Source of the DNA: Thioclava sediminum
GTDB taxonomy: Bacteria > Pseudomonadota > Alphaproteobacteria > Rhodobacterales > Rhodobacteraceae
NCBI RefSeq assembly: GCF_002020355.1
Contig: NZ_MPZV01000001.1
Span: 558,001-622,000 of the forward strand
Reading direction: 5' to 3'
DNA length: 64,000 nucleotides
The notes below the pieces were generated by a model that saw nothing but the letters and a program-made list of their open reading frames with translations, was not told the DNA's origin and did not search any database. Positions 34,662-45,115 of the stretch are shown piece by piece (within the stretch, counting starts at the first letter, position 1; the number at the start of each line of letters is the position of its first letter). A program made the translations under genes and the position numbers.

Positions 34662-35035
34662 CGCGGGTGATCGAGCGCCGAGAGCGCGGGGCTGGACGCG
34701 ATCATCCAACCTGAGAAATCAGGCTGCGGCTTGTCCTCTTCGGTCACCGTCACATAGGCATAGGCATCCGAGGACGGATCGTCGGCCGGGTAACGGCATT
34801 CGCGCAGCGTCACCTTGATGAACCCGTATTTCACGCTCTGACCGACATTCAGATTGATGTCCGAGGCGATGCCCGACACCTTGTCGAGCCCGCGGAGCAT
34901 CGCGCCCGTACCGTCGGCCAGCCCTTTCGCAGGCTCGTCCTGCGGGATCTGGTCATCCGGCGTCGTTTGCGTGAAGTCCTGCGCCGCAGCGAGCCCGGGA
35001 ACGAGCGCCGCGATCAAAACCAAAGCGCGGATCAT
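34625..35035 (-). CDS. DUF2155 domain-containing periplasmic protein
   Basis: 136 residues with a signal peptide (cleavage after LAAAQ region, about residue 18-19). The DUF2155 core follows: GLDKVSGIASDINLNVGQSVKYG, LRECRYP and a C-terminal WMIASSPALSALDHPRYDVWVIRC. Two Cys could form a disulfide. It overlaps mlaD by 4 bases. The family is conserved in Rhodobacterales next to mlaD and aat; the function is not established. Confidence 0.9.
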   Translation of the reverse strand: MIRALVLIAALVPGLAAAQDFTQTTPDDQIPQDEPAKGLADGTGAMLRGLDKVSGIASDINLNVGQSVKYGFIKVTLRECRYPADDPSSDAYAYVTVTEEDKPQPDFSGWMIASSPALSALDHPRYDVWVIRCKSD

Positions 35036-35502
35036 TGCGCCCCCTCCCCTGCGCCGTCGCCACTGCCGCCACCTGCGAATTTCAGCATCAGGTTCAGCAT
35101 CGAGACCGCGCTTTGCGTGTCGAGAATTTCATCGCCGGGCTTGAGGTCGTCGATCGCCCCGCCCGGGATCAAGTCGATATAATTCGAGCCCAGGAGCCCG
35201 TCTTGCGTCACCGCGATAACCGTATCCTCGGGCAGCGCGACGCCGTTTTTCACCGAAATCGTGGTATCGGCGAAGAAAGTCTTCGGGTTGAGCGCGACGT
35301 TCGTCACCGTCCCGACCTTCACGCCCGCAAGCCGCACGTCCGTGCCGGGCACGACGCCCCCGATCGACCGGAACGACGCGTGCAGCGGGTAAGAGCCGCC
35401 ATCGGCGCCAATGCCCATGCCGCGCCCTGCCCAGACCAGAAAGCCCAGGGCCACGACCAGCACGATCGCGCCGGTGATGATCTCGGTGCGGTTTTCGCTC
35501 AT
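35032..35502 (-). CDS. mlaD: Outer-membrane lipid asymmetry protein MlaD
   Basis: A 156-residue MCE-domain protein. One N-terminal anchor helix (about 8-28) is followed by the MCE core (GGVVPGTDVRLAGVKVGTVTNV; LLGSNYIDLIPG) and a Gly-rich tail. MlaD forms a hexameric ring in the inner membrane for phospholipid transport between membranes. The mlaE/mlaF partners are not in this window. Confidence 0.94.
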   Translation of the reverse strand: MSENRTEIITGAIVLVVALGFLVWAGRGMGIGADGGSYPLHASFRSIGGVVPGTDVRLAGVKVGTVTNVALNPKTFFADTTISVKNGVALPEDTVIAVTQDGLLGSNYIDLIPGGAIDDLKPGDEILDTQSAVSMLNLMLKFAGGGSGDGAGEGAQ

Positions 35503-35514
35503 AGCGGGGTGGCC

Positions 35515-35889
35515 TTACTCGGGCTGCCAAGCCTCGTAATCGCGGCGCTCGATCGGATGCGCGAGGCGAATCGACCCCGGCGGCACATAGGCCGCTTCGG
35601 TGCCGGTGTGGTTTGCCTCATGCGGCTTTTCCCAAGGCTTATGGGCCAGCGGCTTGTCGGTCGGCGGCTCGTCATAGGTGAAGTGCATCCAGCCATGCCA
35701 GTCCGGCGGGATGCGGCTCGCTTCGCTTTCACCGTTATAGATCACCCAGCGGCGCTTGGCGTCCTTGGTGCGGTAATAGATGTTGCCTTGCTCGTCCTCG
35801 CCAACTTTCACGCCCTTGCGCGCGGTGAAAAGTTGCGTGCCGACGGTCGAGCCGTTCCACCAGGTGAGAATTCGAAGCAGAAACTTCAT
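35515..35889 (-). CDS. NADH:ubiquinone oxidoreductase subunit NDUFA12 (B17.2-like)
   Basis: 124 residues from [11 protein letters not shown] (GGAGGTTGCCCC upstream). NDUFA12 pattern: [24 protein letters not shown] and [20 protein letters not shown]. It is an accessory subunit of complex I, found in alphaproteobacteria and mitochondria. It is the first gene ahead of mlaD and DUF2155 on the same strand. The upstream 35890-36130 stretch shows no supported gene. Confidence 0.95.
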   Translation of the reverse strand: MKFLLRILTWWNGSTVGTQLFTARKGVKVGEDEQGNIYYRTKDAKRRWVIYNGESEASRIPPDWHGWMHFTYDEPPTDKPLAHKPWEKPHEANHTGTEAAYVPPGSIRLAHPIERRDYEAWQPE

Positions 35890-36132
35890 GGGGCAACCTC
35901 CGCAATGCGTCTCGCCTGTTATATCCGTTGGGGCGTCGAGGTCCAGTGCCCGTGCGGGGATCAGGGCGCCTACGAGGCGGAATTTGGTACCTCCAGCACA
36001 GCACGGTGCAGAAATCGTATCGTCGAGCGGCCGTCCGCAACGAGCCATTCGCCCCCCGCACGCCTGTCTAGGGGAGGTTTAGCGAAGTCTCTTCGCAGCA
36101 ACACGGCCTACGTGAGGCACATGACAAAAACA

Positions 36133-36158
36133 AAAGGGCGAGCCGAAGCTCGCCCCTT
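36133..36158 (-). terminator. Rho-independent terminator of clpX
   Basis: The minus strand has the stem GGGCGAGC-TTCG-GCTCGCCC, followed by TTTTG and further Ts. The UUCG tetraloop makes it very stable. It lies 25 bases beyond the clpX stop. Confidence 0.9.
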
Positions 36159-36182
36159 GTCTAATCCTTGGCAGCACCGCGA

Positions 36183-37448
<1,266 letters not shown>

Positions 37449-37566
37449 CTCTTACCTCTGCTGCCCGGGCTGCCCCCGGGCTTCGTGAATTGGCCTGTCC
37501 CATCAAGACTAGGACAGGCCAACCGTCACCTCAATGTCAAAATCGCCCCGAAGTTAAGCGGGAGGA

Positions 37567-38196
37567 TCACTTTTCTCCGTCGTCGCTGACGCGGCTCTCG
37601 AGGATCTCGTCGATCAGACCCCAGGACTTCGCTTCTTCAGCGGACATGAAGTTGTCGCGCTCGAGACCGGCCTCGATCGTGTCGTAGTCGTTGCCGGTGT
37701 GCTTGACGTAGATTTCGTTCAAGCGACGCTTGAGTTTCTCGGTCTCGCGGGCGTGGATCATGATATCGGTCGCCTGCCCCTGATAACCGCCCGAGGGCTG
37801 GTGCACCATGACGCGGGAGTTCGGCAGCGAGAAGCGCATTCCCTTTTCGCCCGCGGTCAGCAGCAGCGAGCCCATCGACGCCGCCTGCCCAATCACCAGG
37901 GTCGAGACCTTCGGCTTGATGTATTGCATCGTGTCGTAGATCGAGAGACCGCTCGTCACCACGCCGCCCGGCGAGTTGATATACATCGCGATCTCTTTCT
38001 TCGGGTTCTCGGCCTCGAGGAAGAGAAGCTGCGCGCAGATCAGGGTCGACATGCCGTCATGGACTGGCCCCGACAGGAAGATGATGCGCTCTTTCAGCAG
38101 GCGCGAGTAGATGTCGTAGGCACGCTCGCCGCGCGAGGTCTGCTCGACCACCATCGGCACCAGCGTGTTCATGTAAAACTCGTGGGGATCTTTCAT
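37567..38196 (-). CDS. clpP: ATP-dependent Clp protease proteolytic subunit ClpP
   Basis: 209 residues from MKDPHEFY, where GGAAGGG precedes the ATG; an upstream in-frame ATG at 38229 is less likely. The catalytic triad is S107 (GQAASMGS), H132 (MVHQP) and D181 (LERDNFMS). It forms the tetradecameric peptidase for ClpX/ClpA. A heat-shock-type promoter lies upstream. Confidence 0.98.
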   Translation of the reverse strand: MKDPHEFYMNTLVPMVVEQTSRGERAYDIYSRLLKERIIFLSGPVHDGMSTLICAQLLFLEAENPKKEIAMYINSPGGVVTSGLSIYDTMQYIKPKVSTLVIGQAASMGSLLLTAGEKGMRFSLPNSRVMVHQPSGGYQGQATDIMIHARETEKLKRRLNEIYVKHTGNDYDTIEAGLERDNFMSAEEAKSWGLIDEILESRVSDDGEK

Positions 38197-38250
38197 CTCG
38201 GCCCTTCCTGGTCGTTCGACGCTGTTCATAGCGTGTGATCTTTACAGAAG

Positions 38251-38279
38251 TCTTAGTGACCGCATCGGGGACCTTCAAG
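38251..38279 (-). promoter_or_regulatory. Candidate RpoH (sigma32) promoter of clpP
   Basis: On the minus strand, CCCTTGAA (the -35 core CTTGAA at 38274-38279) and CTAAGA (38251-38256) are 17 bases apart. This matches the alphaproteobacterial RpoH pattern CTTGAA-N17-CTATAT at 4 of 6 in the -10. It places the transcript start about 45 bases before the clpP ATG. Confidence 0.55.
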
Positions 38280-38418
38280 GGCGCTGACCCTGCGCGAAGT
38301 GCTGCCGCGGCGCAAATATTGGCCCTCGGCGGGTGCGTGTTAATCGCACGGAAAGGGTCTGGACGTAGCGTGTCGGCGATTTTGCGGGAATGCGCCCGTG
38401 TGGAAAAATGAGGCGGAC

Positions 38419-41025
38419 ATGTCCAAATCCGAGGCTGGTGCAAGCGCCTGGCACACCGTGATGCTCAAATTGCTGATCCTGATCGCAATCGCGGGGTTCG
38501 TGTTCGCGACGCTGATGACGCTGCTCACGATCAATTCGAACCATCGTCGCGCCAATGAGGCGGCGCGGGCACATCTCGACCAGATCCTGCCGATGCTCGG
38601 CGATTCGGTGACGGATGCGCTGATCACGGGGCGGATCGCGGATGCGACGCATGAGTTAGAAAACGTGCTCGCGGGCTCGGACGGTGCAGGCCAATCCGCA
38701 ATCGCGCTCAACAGACGCGGCACCGTTATGACCGAGGCGGGCGCGCCCGATCCCGCGCTTATCACTCTGGCGCAAAGCGCGCTTGAGGCCAACGACAGGG
38801 CGATCTCGGCAGATGGGCTGAGCGAGGCAATTCCACTGCGCATCTCTCCGGAGGATCCGCCGATCGCCGCGATCGCCCTGCGCTGGAGTCCGGCCCCCGC
38901 CATCGCTCGAGCGGCCAAAGACATGGTCCGCAACCTCGCTTTCACCGCTTTGATTTTCGCGGGCATTCTCGGCGGTGTGATGCTGGGCGCGCGCTGGCTG
39001 ATCACCCGCCCCCTCACCCGCGTGACGCAGGCGATGCGCTCCGTGGCCCGGGGGCAACTCGATACGGACATCCCGGCTATCGGTCGCCGCGACGAAATCG
39101 GTGCGATCGCCCGCACTCTGGGGACCTTCCAGTCCGAACTCGCGACCGCCGAATCGCATAACCGTGCCGCACGGATGCATAGCGCCGCGCTCGAAAGCGC
39201 CACGGTCGCGATCATTCTTACCAACAACGACCACGTCATCACCTTCGCCAATGAGGCGGCCGCGGAATTGCTGCGCCCCTTCGCCGCGGAAATCCGCTCC
39301 CACAACCCGGATTTCGATCCCGACAAGCTCTTGGGGACGCGCGCGGATCGCATCTTGCCGGCCGGCACGACGACCGCCGCCGCCCTCGACGATGGCGCGC
39401 GCGACACACTCACGCTCGAAGGACGGATGCGTACCGGGGCGATTCTCGCCCTCGTCAGCCCCGTCATCGACGAGGCGGGGGAGAAGATCGGCCATGTCTC
39501 GCAATGGCGCAATATCACCGAAGAACAGCGAAACGCCTCTCTGATTTCCGCGATCGGCGCCAACCTGCTGCGGGTCGACCTGCGCCCTGACGTGACGATC
39601 GACACGGTCAACGACGCATTTGCCGAGGTCTTTGGCGCGCCCCGCGCAAAGATGGAGGGAATGTCCGTCGCCGGTCAGATCACCTTCGAAGGGCAGCCAG
39701 TCTGCGAAATCCTCCAGCGCGACCCCCAGCCCTTTGCGGGCATGCTCGTGCTGCGCTGCGCCGATGGCCGTCAGGCCTGGCTCGAAGGCTCGGTCAATCC
39801 GATCCTCGACACGGACGGCAAGATGGTCATGTTCAGCGTTCTTGCGAGCGACCGAACGCAACAACATCTGGAAGCCGAAGCCCGGCGGGCCGAGCGCAGC
39901 GCGATGATGGCCGCCCAACAGAACATCGTGGAGACGCTTAAATCGGCCTTGGCCGGGCTCTCTGCCGGGGATCTCATGGCCGAGATCACCACCGAATTCG
40001 AAGGCGATTACAAGACATTGCGTAGCGATTTCAACAGCGCGATCGGTGATTTGCGGGGCGCGATGCGCAAAGTGCTCGACAATGCAGGATCGATCCGCAC
40101 CGAGGCGCGGCAGATCTCGTCGAGCTCCGACGATATGGCGCGACGCACCGAACGGCAGGCCGCCACGCTGGAAGAGACAGCTGCTGCGCTCAACGAGATC
40201 ACCGCCTCGGTGGAGGCCGCCGCCCACGCCGCCGGTCGCGCCAACGACCTCGTCGAGACCGCCCGGCGCAGCGCCGAACAAAGCGGCCATGTCGTGTCAG
40301 AGGCCGTGCAAGCCATGTCGGAAATCGAGCAAAGCTCGGAGCAGATCAGCCGGATCACCAGCGTCATCGACGAGATCGCCTTCCAGACGAACCTGCTCGC
40401 CCTGAATGCCGGGGTGGAAGCCGCTCGCGCTGGCGAGGCCGGGCGCGGCTTCGCCGTCGTCGCCTCGGAAGTGCGCGCACTCGCGCAACGCTCCTCGGAT
40501 GCCGCACGCGAAATCGCCGAACTGATCGCGAACTCCTCGGCGCAGGTGAAGCGCGGCGTCGGCCTCGTCGGACAAGCGGGAGATGCACTTGGTGGCATCC
40601 AGTCCTCCGTCTCCGATCTGCTCGCCTATGTCGCGGACAGTGCAAATGCGACGCAGGAGCAAAGCGCGGGCCTGACCGAAATCAACTCCGCCGTGACCCA
40701 GCTCGATCAGGTCACCCAGCACAACGCCGCCATGTTCGAAGAAGCGCTCGCCGCGAGCCAGGTTCTCGAACGCGAAGCGATGGAACTCGGCGCGGCAATG
40801 GGGCAATTCAAACTTGGCGAGGCCGCTCCGGATGAGGGGGCCGATAGCACGTCGCCAGCAGAAAAAGTGGCTGCGGCAGAAACCTCCCCCGAAACATCCG
40901 GGCCCACAGCATCCGCGCCGCAGCAATCAGCCCGACCCAAATCGCCTCAGCAGGTCAGCGTGTCGGGCAACACCGCGTTGGCGGTGCCACCTCCGCCCAC
41001 AGATGACGATTGGGAGGATTTTTAA
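38419..41025 (+). CDS. Methyl-accepting chemotaxis protein with PAS-like regions
   Basis: 868 residues from [10 protein letters not shown] (GAGGCG upstream). TM1 is at about 13-38, a periplasmic sensor at about 40-165, TM2 at about 169-192 and HAMP at about 193-245. Two PAS-like regions follow (about 260-500), then a second HAMP-like element and the kinase-control hairpin with tip [20 protein letters not shown] (about 650). A Pro/Ala linker leads to the C-terminal WEDF, resembling the NWETF tether for CheR/CheB. No che genes are adjacent, so it is an orphan receptor here. Confidence 0.93.
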   Translation: MSKSEAGASAWHTVMLKLLILIAIAGFVFATLMTLLTINSNHRRANEAARAHLDQILPMLGDSVTDALITGRIADATHELENVLAGSDGAGQSAIALNRRGTVMTEAGAPDPALITLAQSALEANDRAISADGLSEAIPLRISPEDPPIAAIALRWSPAPAIARAAKDMVRNLAFTALIFAGILGGVMLGARWLITRPLTRVTQAMRSVARGQLDTDIPAIGRRDEIGAIARTLGTFQSELATAESHNRAARMHSAALESATVAIILTNNDHVITFANEAAAELLRPFAAEIRSHNPDFDPDKLLGTRADRILPAGTTTAAALDDGARDTLTLEGRMRTGAILALVSPVIDEAGEKIGHVSQWRNITEEQRNASLISAIGANLLRVDLRPDVTIDTVNDAFAEVFGAPRAKMEGMSVAGQITFEGQPVCEILQRDPQPFAGMLVLRCADGRQAWLEGSVNPILDTDGKMVMFSVLASDRTQQHLEAEARRAERSAMMAAQQNIVETLKSALAGLSAGDLMAEITTEFEGDYKTLRSDFNSAIGDLRGAMRKVLDNAGSIRTEARQISSSSDDMARRTERQAATLEETAAALNEITASVEAAAHAAGRANDLVETARRSAEQSGHVVSEAVQAMSEIEQSSEQISRITSVIDEIAFQTNLLALNAGVEAARAGEAGRGFAVVASEVRALAQRSSDAAREIAELIANSSAQVKRGVGLVGQAGDALGGIQSSVSDLLAYVADSANATQEQSAGLTEINSAVTQLDQVTQHNAAMFEEALAASQVLEREAMELGAAMGQFKLGEAAPDEGADSTSPAEKVAAAETSPETSGPTASAPQQSARPKSPQQVSVSGNTALAVPPPPTDDDWEDF

Positions 41026-41067
41026 CCGACGAAGGAACTTGCAGAACGCATTGACGCGGGACGCCAA

Positions 41068-42366
41068 TCAGGACGCGTTGGGATGGGGCACCGCAATCGC
41101 GGCCTCCGCCCGATCCGTCTCGCTTGCTCCTTGCGTCCCGGCCTCGCCCGCACGGAACCAAGCCCGGATGGCGGCGCGCTCCTGCGGCTCCATGTAGCTC
41201 AAATTCGCGGGGGGCATCGCATCGGTCAGCCCGGCTTGCACATAGATCTGCCGTGCGGCGGCGGCGATTTCGCGCGGCGTCTCCAGCTTGATGCCCTTCG
41301 GCGCGTGACCGATCCCTTCATAGCCGGGCTCATTCGCATGGCACATCGAACAGCGCCCCATGACGATCCCGCTCACCTCGTCGAAGCCAGGCGCCGCAGC
41401 GAAGCGTTGTTCGAAGGGAGTAAGCATCGCGCTGTCCTCCATATCCTCGCCGGCATCCGCTTTCGGAATCGAGGATAGCCAAACGATCGCGACGAACAGC
41501 GCCGCGGTCGCGCCCCAGGTCCACCACGGCTTGCCCTTATGGGCGTGATGGGTGTTGAAGAAATGCCGGATCGTCACGCCCATCAGGAACACCAGAGAGG
41601 CGATCAGCCAGTTATACGCGCTGGCAAAGGCCAGCGGATAATGGTTCGACAGCATCAGGAAGATGACCGGCAGCGTCAGGTAGTTGTTATGCGTCGAGCG
41701 CTGCTTGGCGATCTTGCCGTATTTCGGATCGGGCGTGCGCCCCGCCATGAGATCGGCGACCACGATCTTCTGGTTCGGAATAATGATCAGGAACACATTC
41801 GCGGTCATGATCGTTGCGGTGAAGGCGCCCAGATGCAGCAGCGCCGCGCGGCCCGAGAAGACCTGTGTGTAGCCCCAGGCCATCGCGACGAGAATGACGT
41901 AGAGCCCGAGCATCAGCCGCGTGTTGTTCTCGCCAAAGCTCGATTTGCAGATCAAATCGTAGAGGAGCCAACCCAGCGCAAGCGAGCCGATCGAGATCAG
42001 GATCGCCCCCCAGACCGGCAGCTCCATCACTCGCGGATCGATCAGGTAGAACTGCGCCTGTGTCCAATACAGAACCACCATCATCGCAAAGCCCGAAAGC
42101 CACGTCATGTAGCTTTCCCATTTGAACCATGTCAGCCGGTCGGGCATCTGCGCGGGTGCGACGAGGTATTTCTGAATATGGTAAAAGCCGCCGCCATGGA
42201 CCTGCCACGCCGCGCCATGCACCCCCTTGGGGGAACCGGGCTCGGGCACCAGCCCCAGATCAAGCGCGATGAAATAGAAGGACGACCCGATCCACGCGAT
42301 CGCGGTGATCACATGCAGCCAGCGCACCGCGAACTGCACCCATTCCAGAAAAAACGTGTAATCCAT
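41068..42366 (-). CDS. puuD: Urate hydroxylase PuuD (membrane protein with cytochrome c domain)
   Basis: 432 residues. About eight membrane helices (conserved His in WLHVITAIAWIGSSFYF and KQRSTHNNYLTLPVIFLMLSNHYP) lead into a C-terminal c-type heme domain with C339-S-M-C342-H343. It oxidises urate to 5-hydroxyisourate, passing electrons to the respiratory chain. It lies directly downstream of uraH, whose enzyme takes the product. Confidence 0.93.
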   Translation of the reverse strand: MDYTFFLEWVQFAVRWLHVITAIAWIGSSFYFIALDLGLVPEPGSPKGVHGAAWQVHGGGFYHIQKYLVAPAQMPDRLTWFKWESYMTWLSGFAMMVVLYWTQAQFYLIDPRVMELPVWGAILISIGSLALGWLLYDLICKSSFGENNTRLMLGLYVILVAMAWGYTQVFSGRAALLHLGAFTATIMTANVFLIIIPNQKIVVADLMAGRTPDPKYGKIAKQRSTHNNYLTLPVIFLMLSNHYPLAFASAYNWLIASLVFLMGVTIRHFFNTHHAHKGKPWWTWGATAALFVAIVWLSSIPKADAGEDMEDSAMLTPFEQRFAAAPGFDEVSGIVMGRCSMCHANEPGYEGIGHAPKGIKLETPREIAAAARQIYVQAGLTDAMPPANLSYMEPQERAAIRAWFRAGEAGTQGASETDRAEAAIAVPHPNAS

Positions 42367-42488
42367 CCGTCATCCCTCGTTTTGCGCTCAGAGTTTCCCA
42401 AGCCACGCCCGAGCGCAAGCGATGGCGCGGCGGAACCGCCCGATTTTTGTCCGGATGCTCAAATCGCAAGCAGATGGAGGGCCTGCGG

Positions 42489-42845
42489 TCAGCTGCCGCG
42501 ATAGGTCGAATAACCGTAAGGCGAGAGCAGAAGCGGCACGTGGTAATGCGCCCCGGCGTCATTCATGCCGAAGCGGATCGGGATATCATCGAGGAACAGC
42601 GGCTCTGGCGCCCCCTGCCCGCTCGCCCGCAGATAGTCGCCTGCGGAGAAGACCAGCTCGAACTGGCCGGTGCGAAACCGCTCCACCGGCAGGATCGGCG
42701 AGTCGGTGCGCCCATCGGCATTCGTCACCATTTCGGCCAGCACCTCACGGTCGCCCCCGTTGAGCGCGAAGAGCGTGATCTTGAGCCCTTCCGCCGGGCA
42801 TCCCCGTGCCGTGTCGAGCACATGGGTGGTCAGATATCCTGCCAT
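42489..42845 (-). CDS. uraH: 5-Hydroxyisourate hydrolase
   Basis: 118 residues from MAGYLTTHVLD (AAGGAG upstream). This is the transthyretin-like fold with the N-terminal TTHVLDTARGCPA motif, HYHVPLLLSPYGYSTY and the diagnostic C-terminal YRGS. It converts 5-hydroxyisourate to OHCU. It is co-oriented with puuD across 122 bases. The OHCU decarboxylase and allantoinase are not in the window. Confidence 0.96.
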   Translation of the reverse strand: MAGYLTTHVLDTARGCPAEGLKITLFALNGGDREVLAEMVTNADGRTDSPILPVERFRTGQFELVFSAGDYLRASGQGAPEPLFLDDIPIRFGMNDAGAHYHVPLLLSPYGYSTYRGS

Positions 42846-42993
42846 CGCGTTCTCCTTCGCCAATCGTCGAGACCGCGATCACTATGCTTTCGGGTGAAAC
42901 AAACCGCAAGATATCGTGCGCTCACCGGAAGTTGCTTAGCATTTCACATGCTTATGGTTGATCACCGCACAGCTGCCTCTAGGTGACATTACA

Positions 42994-43022
42994 GGTTCAC
43001 GTAGCCGTCACATCCATGTCAC
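42994..43022 (+). promoter_or_regulatory. Pho-box-like element, three half-sites at 11-base period
   Basis: GGTTCAC, CCGTCAC and ATGTCAC end at 43000, 43011 and 43022, an exact 11-base period. The last two are 7-mers with a 4-base spacer, the standard PhoB layout (CTGTCAT-N4-CTGTCAT type). An inverted ATGTCAC (GTGACAT) is also present at 42983-42989. It lies 150 bases upstream of the metallophosphoesterase gene and would put that operon under phosphate control. Confidence 0.62.
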
Positions 43023-43065
43023 GTCGAAAGGCGATGGGCAGCGCAGCAACGAGCGGAAGGACCCT

Positions 43066-43170
43066 ATGGGCAACAACATACAGCCTGTGATTTTCCCGAC
43101 TGTTTCCGCTCCGCTTCTCCGCGCAGGCGCCGGGTGCCTGCCCCTCCCTGCAGATCCACCGGAGATGTGA
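43066..43170 (+). CDS. Possible 34-residue leader peptide
   Basis: ATG 43066 follows GGAAGGACCCT. The frame stops with TGA 2 bases before the next ATG. It encodes MGNNIQPVIFPTVSAPLLRA and a Cys/Pro-rich tail. The tight junction suggests translational coupling to the metallophosphoesterase gene. Codon pattern over so short a stretch cannot prove it. The 42846-43065 interval otherwise holds only the Pho-box-like element. Confidence 0.35.
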   Translation: MGNNIQPVIFPTVSAPLLRAGAGCLPLPADPPEM

Positions 43171-43171
43171 C

Positions 43172-43975
43172 ATGAGCCGATCGCGCCATCACAACAAACA
43201 ACGCTACCGCAGCCTTTTCTTGTCGGATTTCCACCTCGGATCGCGGGGGTGCAGCCCCGGCCCGATCCTCGACTTCCTGCAAAGCGTGCAGGCCGACGCG
43301 ATCTACCTCGTCGGCGACATACTCGATCTCTGGCATGGCGGGCCCGTGCAATGGGGCGACATCCATGCCGAGATCATCGAGACCCTCGAAGCCCATGCCG
43401 AGGCCGGGACGCGCATCGTCTATCTGCCCGGCAACCATGACGCGGCTTTGCGCTCGCCGGGGATGAATTTCCTGAGCTTCGAGCTTACCGAGACCGCGCT
43501 GCATGTCGGCGCGGACGGGCAACGCTACCTCATCGTGCATGGCGATCAATGCGATGCGCGCATCCTGCGCTGGCACGCGATGACCCGTTTCGGAAGCCGG
43601 ATGGACGCGCTGTTTCGCGGCATCGATGCCTGGCTGCGCCGCCGCCGCGACGTCTCCGAGACCGAGCGCACCTTGATCCAGCTCGCGATCGAAGGGATCA
43701 ATCACCTGATCGCGCGCGGCTCGGGGTACGAGCATCGTCTGATAGCGATGGCCTCCGAGGCCGGGGTTGACGGGATCATCTGCGGCCACTCGCACAAGCC
43801 CGCGTTGCGCGATGTCGACGGGATGACCTACGCCAATTGCGGCGACTGGGTGGACAGCCTGACCGCCTTGGCCGAGGATAGTTCCGGCGCATTGCAACTT
43901 CTTCAATGGGGCGCGGAGCCCGCAGCGGTCCCGGAGACCGGCACCCGCCCCGCCGTCGCAAAGGTTCGCGCATGA
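43172..43975 (+). CDS. Metallophosphoesterase, PlcP-like phospholipase C (LpxH-related)
   Basis: A 267-residue calcineurin-like phosphoesterase: D19-x-H21 (LSDFHLGSRG), GD49-I-L-D, GNHD, VHGDQCD and CGHSH motifs. Such proteins are often named UDP-2,3-diacylglucosamine diphosphatase. But a Pho-box-like promoter and a GT21 partner with a 4-base overlap match PlcP, which strips head groups from phospholipids under phosphate starvation in rhizobia and roseobacters. An LpxH role is the alternative. Confidence 0.82.
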   Translation: MSRSRHHNKQRYRSLFLSDFHLGSRGCSPGPILDFLQSVQADAIYLVGDILDLWHGGPVQWGDIHAEIIETLEAHAEAGTRIVYLPGNHDAALRSPGMNFLSFELTETALHVGADGQRYLIVHGDQCDARILRWHAMTRFGSRMDALFRGIDAWLRRRRDVSETERTLIQLAIEGINHLIARGSGYEHRLIAMASEAGVDGIICGHSHKPALRDVDGMTYANCGDWVDSLTALAEDSSGALQLLQWGAEPAAVPETGTRPAVAKVRA

Positions 43976-45111
43976 CGATCGTTCTGCTGTCCCTTGCCGC
44001 CCTTCTGGGCCTCACCCTCACGGCGCATCTTCTCAGCGCTGCGATGACCGCGTGGCGCGAATCCCGCCCGCCGAAGCCGGTGCCCGACGAGTTGCCCTTC
44101 ATCGCGCTGATGCGCCCGGTCTGCGGGGTCGATCCGTTCGACGCGGAGACGCTGGGCTCCTCCTTCAACCTCGACTATCCGAATTACGAGGTGATCTTCT
44201 GCGCACCCTCCGAGCGCGATCCGGCCTGCGCGCTGGTGCGTCGCCTGATCGAAGAGAACCCGCAGGTGCGCGCCCGGCTTCTGACCGGGCTCGACGCAGT
44301 GTCGGGCAATCCGAAGCTGAACAATCTGCACAAGGGTCTATCCGCGACCGAGGCGGAGTGGTTCGCGATGGCCGACAGCAATCTGCTCTTGCCGCGCGAC
44401 TACCTGCAACGGCTGGTGGCGGAATGGCGGCCCGGCACCGGGCTCGTCTCCGCCCCGCCGGTGGCCGAGCGCCCGGGCAATCTCTGGGGCGCGGTGGAGG
44501 CCGCTTTCCTCAACACCAATCAGGCGCGCTGGCAGGTGGCGGCCGACATGATCGGGATGGGGTTCGCGCAGGGCAAATCGCTGTTCTGGCGGCGCGACAT
44601 CCTGATGGCGGGCGGCGGTTTCGCAGCCCTTGGGCGCAACATGGCCGAGGACGTGGCCTCGACCAAATTGGTGCGCCGTCAGGGCCTGAAGGTGCGGCTG
44701 ACGCGGCACCTTTTCGCGCAACCGATCGGGACGCGCGCGGCCCGGGAGGTCTGGGACCGCCAGCTGCGCTGGTCCAAGGTACGCCGCGACGGGTTCGTGA
44801 TGATTTTCGCCGCCGAAATCGCGCAGGGCCCGTTCCTGCCCTTCCTCGCAGCGCTTGCCCTAGCCGCGTTGGGCGCGATGCCTTGGATCGCCCTGCCGCT
44901 TCTGGTGGCGCTGTGGTACGGTGCCGAGGTGCTGCTCGCCCGGATCGCGGGCTGGCCCGCCTCGGCGCGCGACATTGCGGGTTTTGCGATCCGCGACGCG
45001 ATGCTGCCCGCGCTGTGGCTGATGACATGGTTCGGGCGCGATTTCACCTGGCGCGGCAATGACATGACCCACCGGGACGTCGCCCGCAGCGATGCCCCCG
45101 TCACGGAGTAA
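43972..45111 (+). CDS. GT21-type membrane glycosyltransferase (Agt/ceramide glucosyltransferase-like)
   Basis: 379 residues from MTIVLLSL. One N-terminal helix precedes a GT-A domain with a DSN motif (FAMADSNLL), an acidic EDVAST and R-QLRWSKVRR (the (Q/R)xxRW motif of GT21), then two or three C-terminal helices. Related rhizobial enzymes glycosylate diacylglycerol to replace phospholipids. It overlaps the phosphoesterase gene (ATGA), so the diacylglycerol released by PlcP would be its acceptor. Confidence 0.85.
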   Translation: MTIVLLSLAALLGLTLTAHLLSAAMTAWRESRPPKPVPDELPFIALMRPVCGVDPFDAETLGSSFNLDYPNYEVIFCAPSERDPACALVRRLIEENPQVRARLLTGLDAVSGNPKLNNLHKGLSATEAEWFAMADSNLLLPRDYLQRLVAEWRPGTGLVSAPPVAERPGNLWGAVEAAFLNTNQARWQVAADMIGMGFAQGKSLFWRRDILMAGGGFAALGRNMAEDVASTKLVRRQGLKVRLTRHLFAQPIGTRAAREVWDRQLRWSKVRRDGFVMIFAAEIAQGPFLPFLAALALAALGAMPWIALPLLVALWYGAEVLLARIAGWPASARDIAGFAIRDAMLPALWLMTWFGRDFTWRGNDMTHRDVARSDAPVTE

Positions 45112-45115
45112 CCTG

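Noticed and set aside
43172-43975. Assignment as lipid A enzyme LpxH
   Set aside because: Motifs are compatible, but the 11-base-period Pho-box-like element and overlapping GT21 gene favour the PlcP role. LpxH is kept as an alternative rather than the call.
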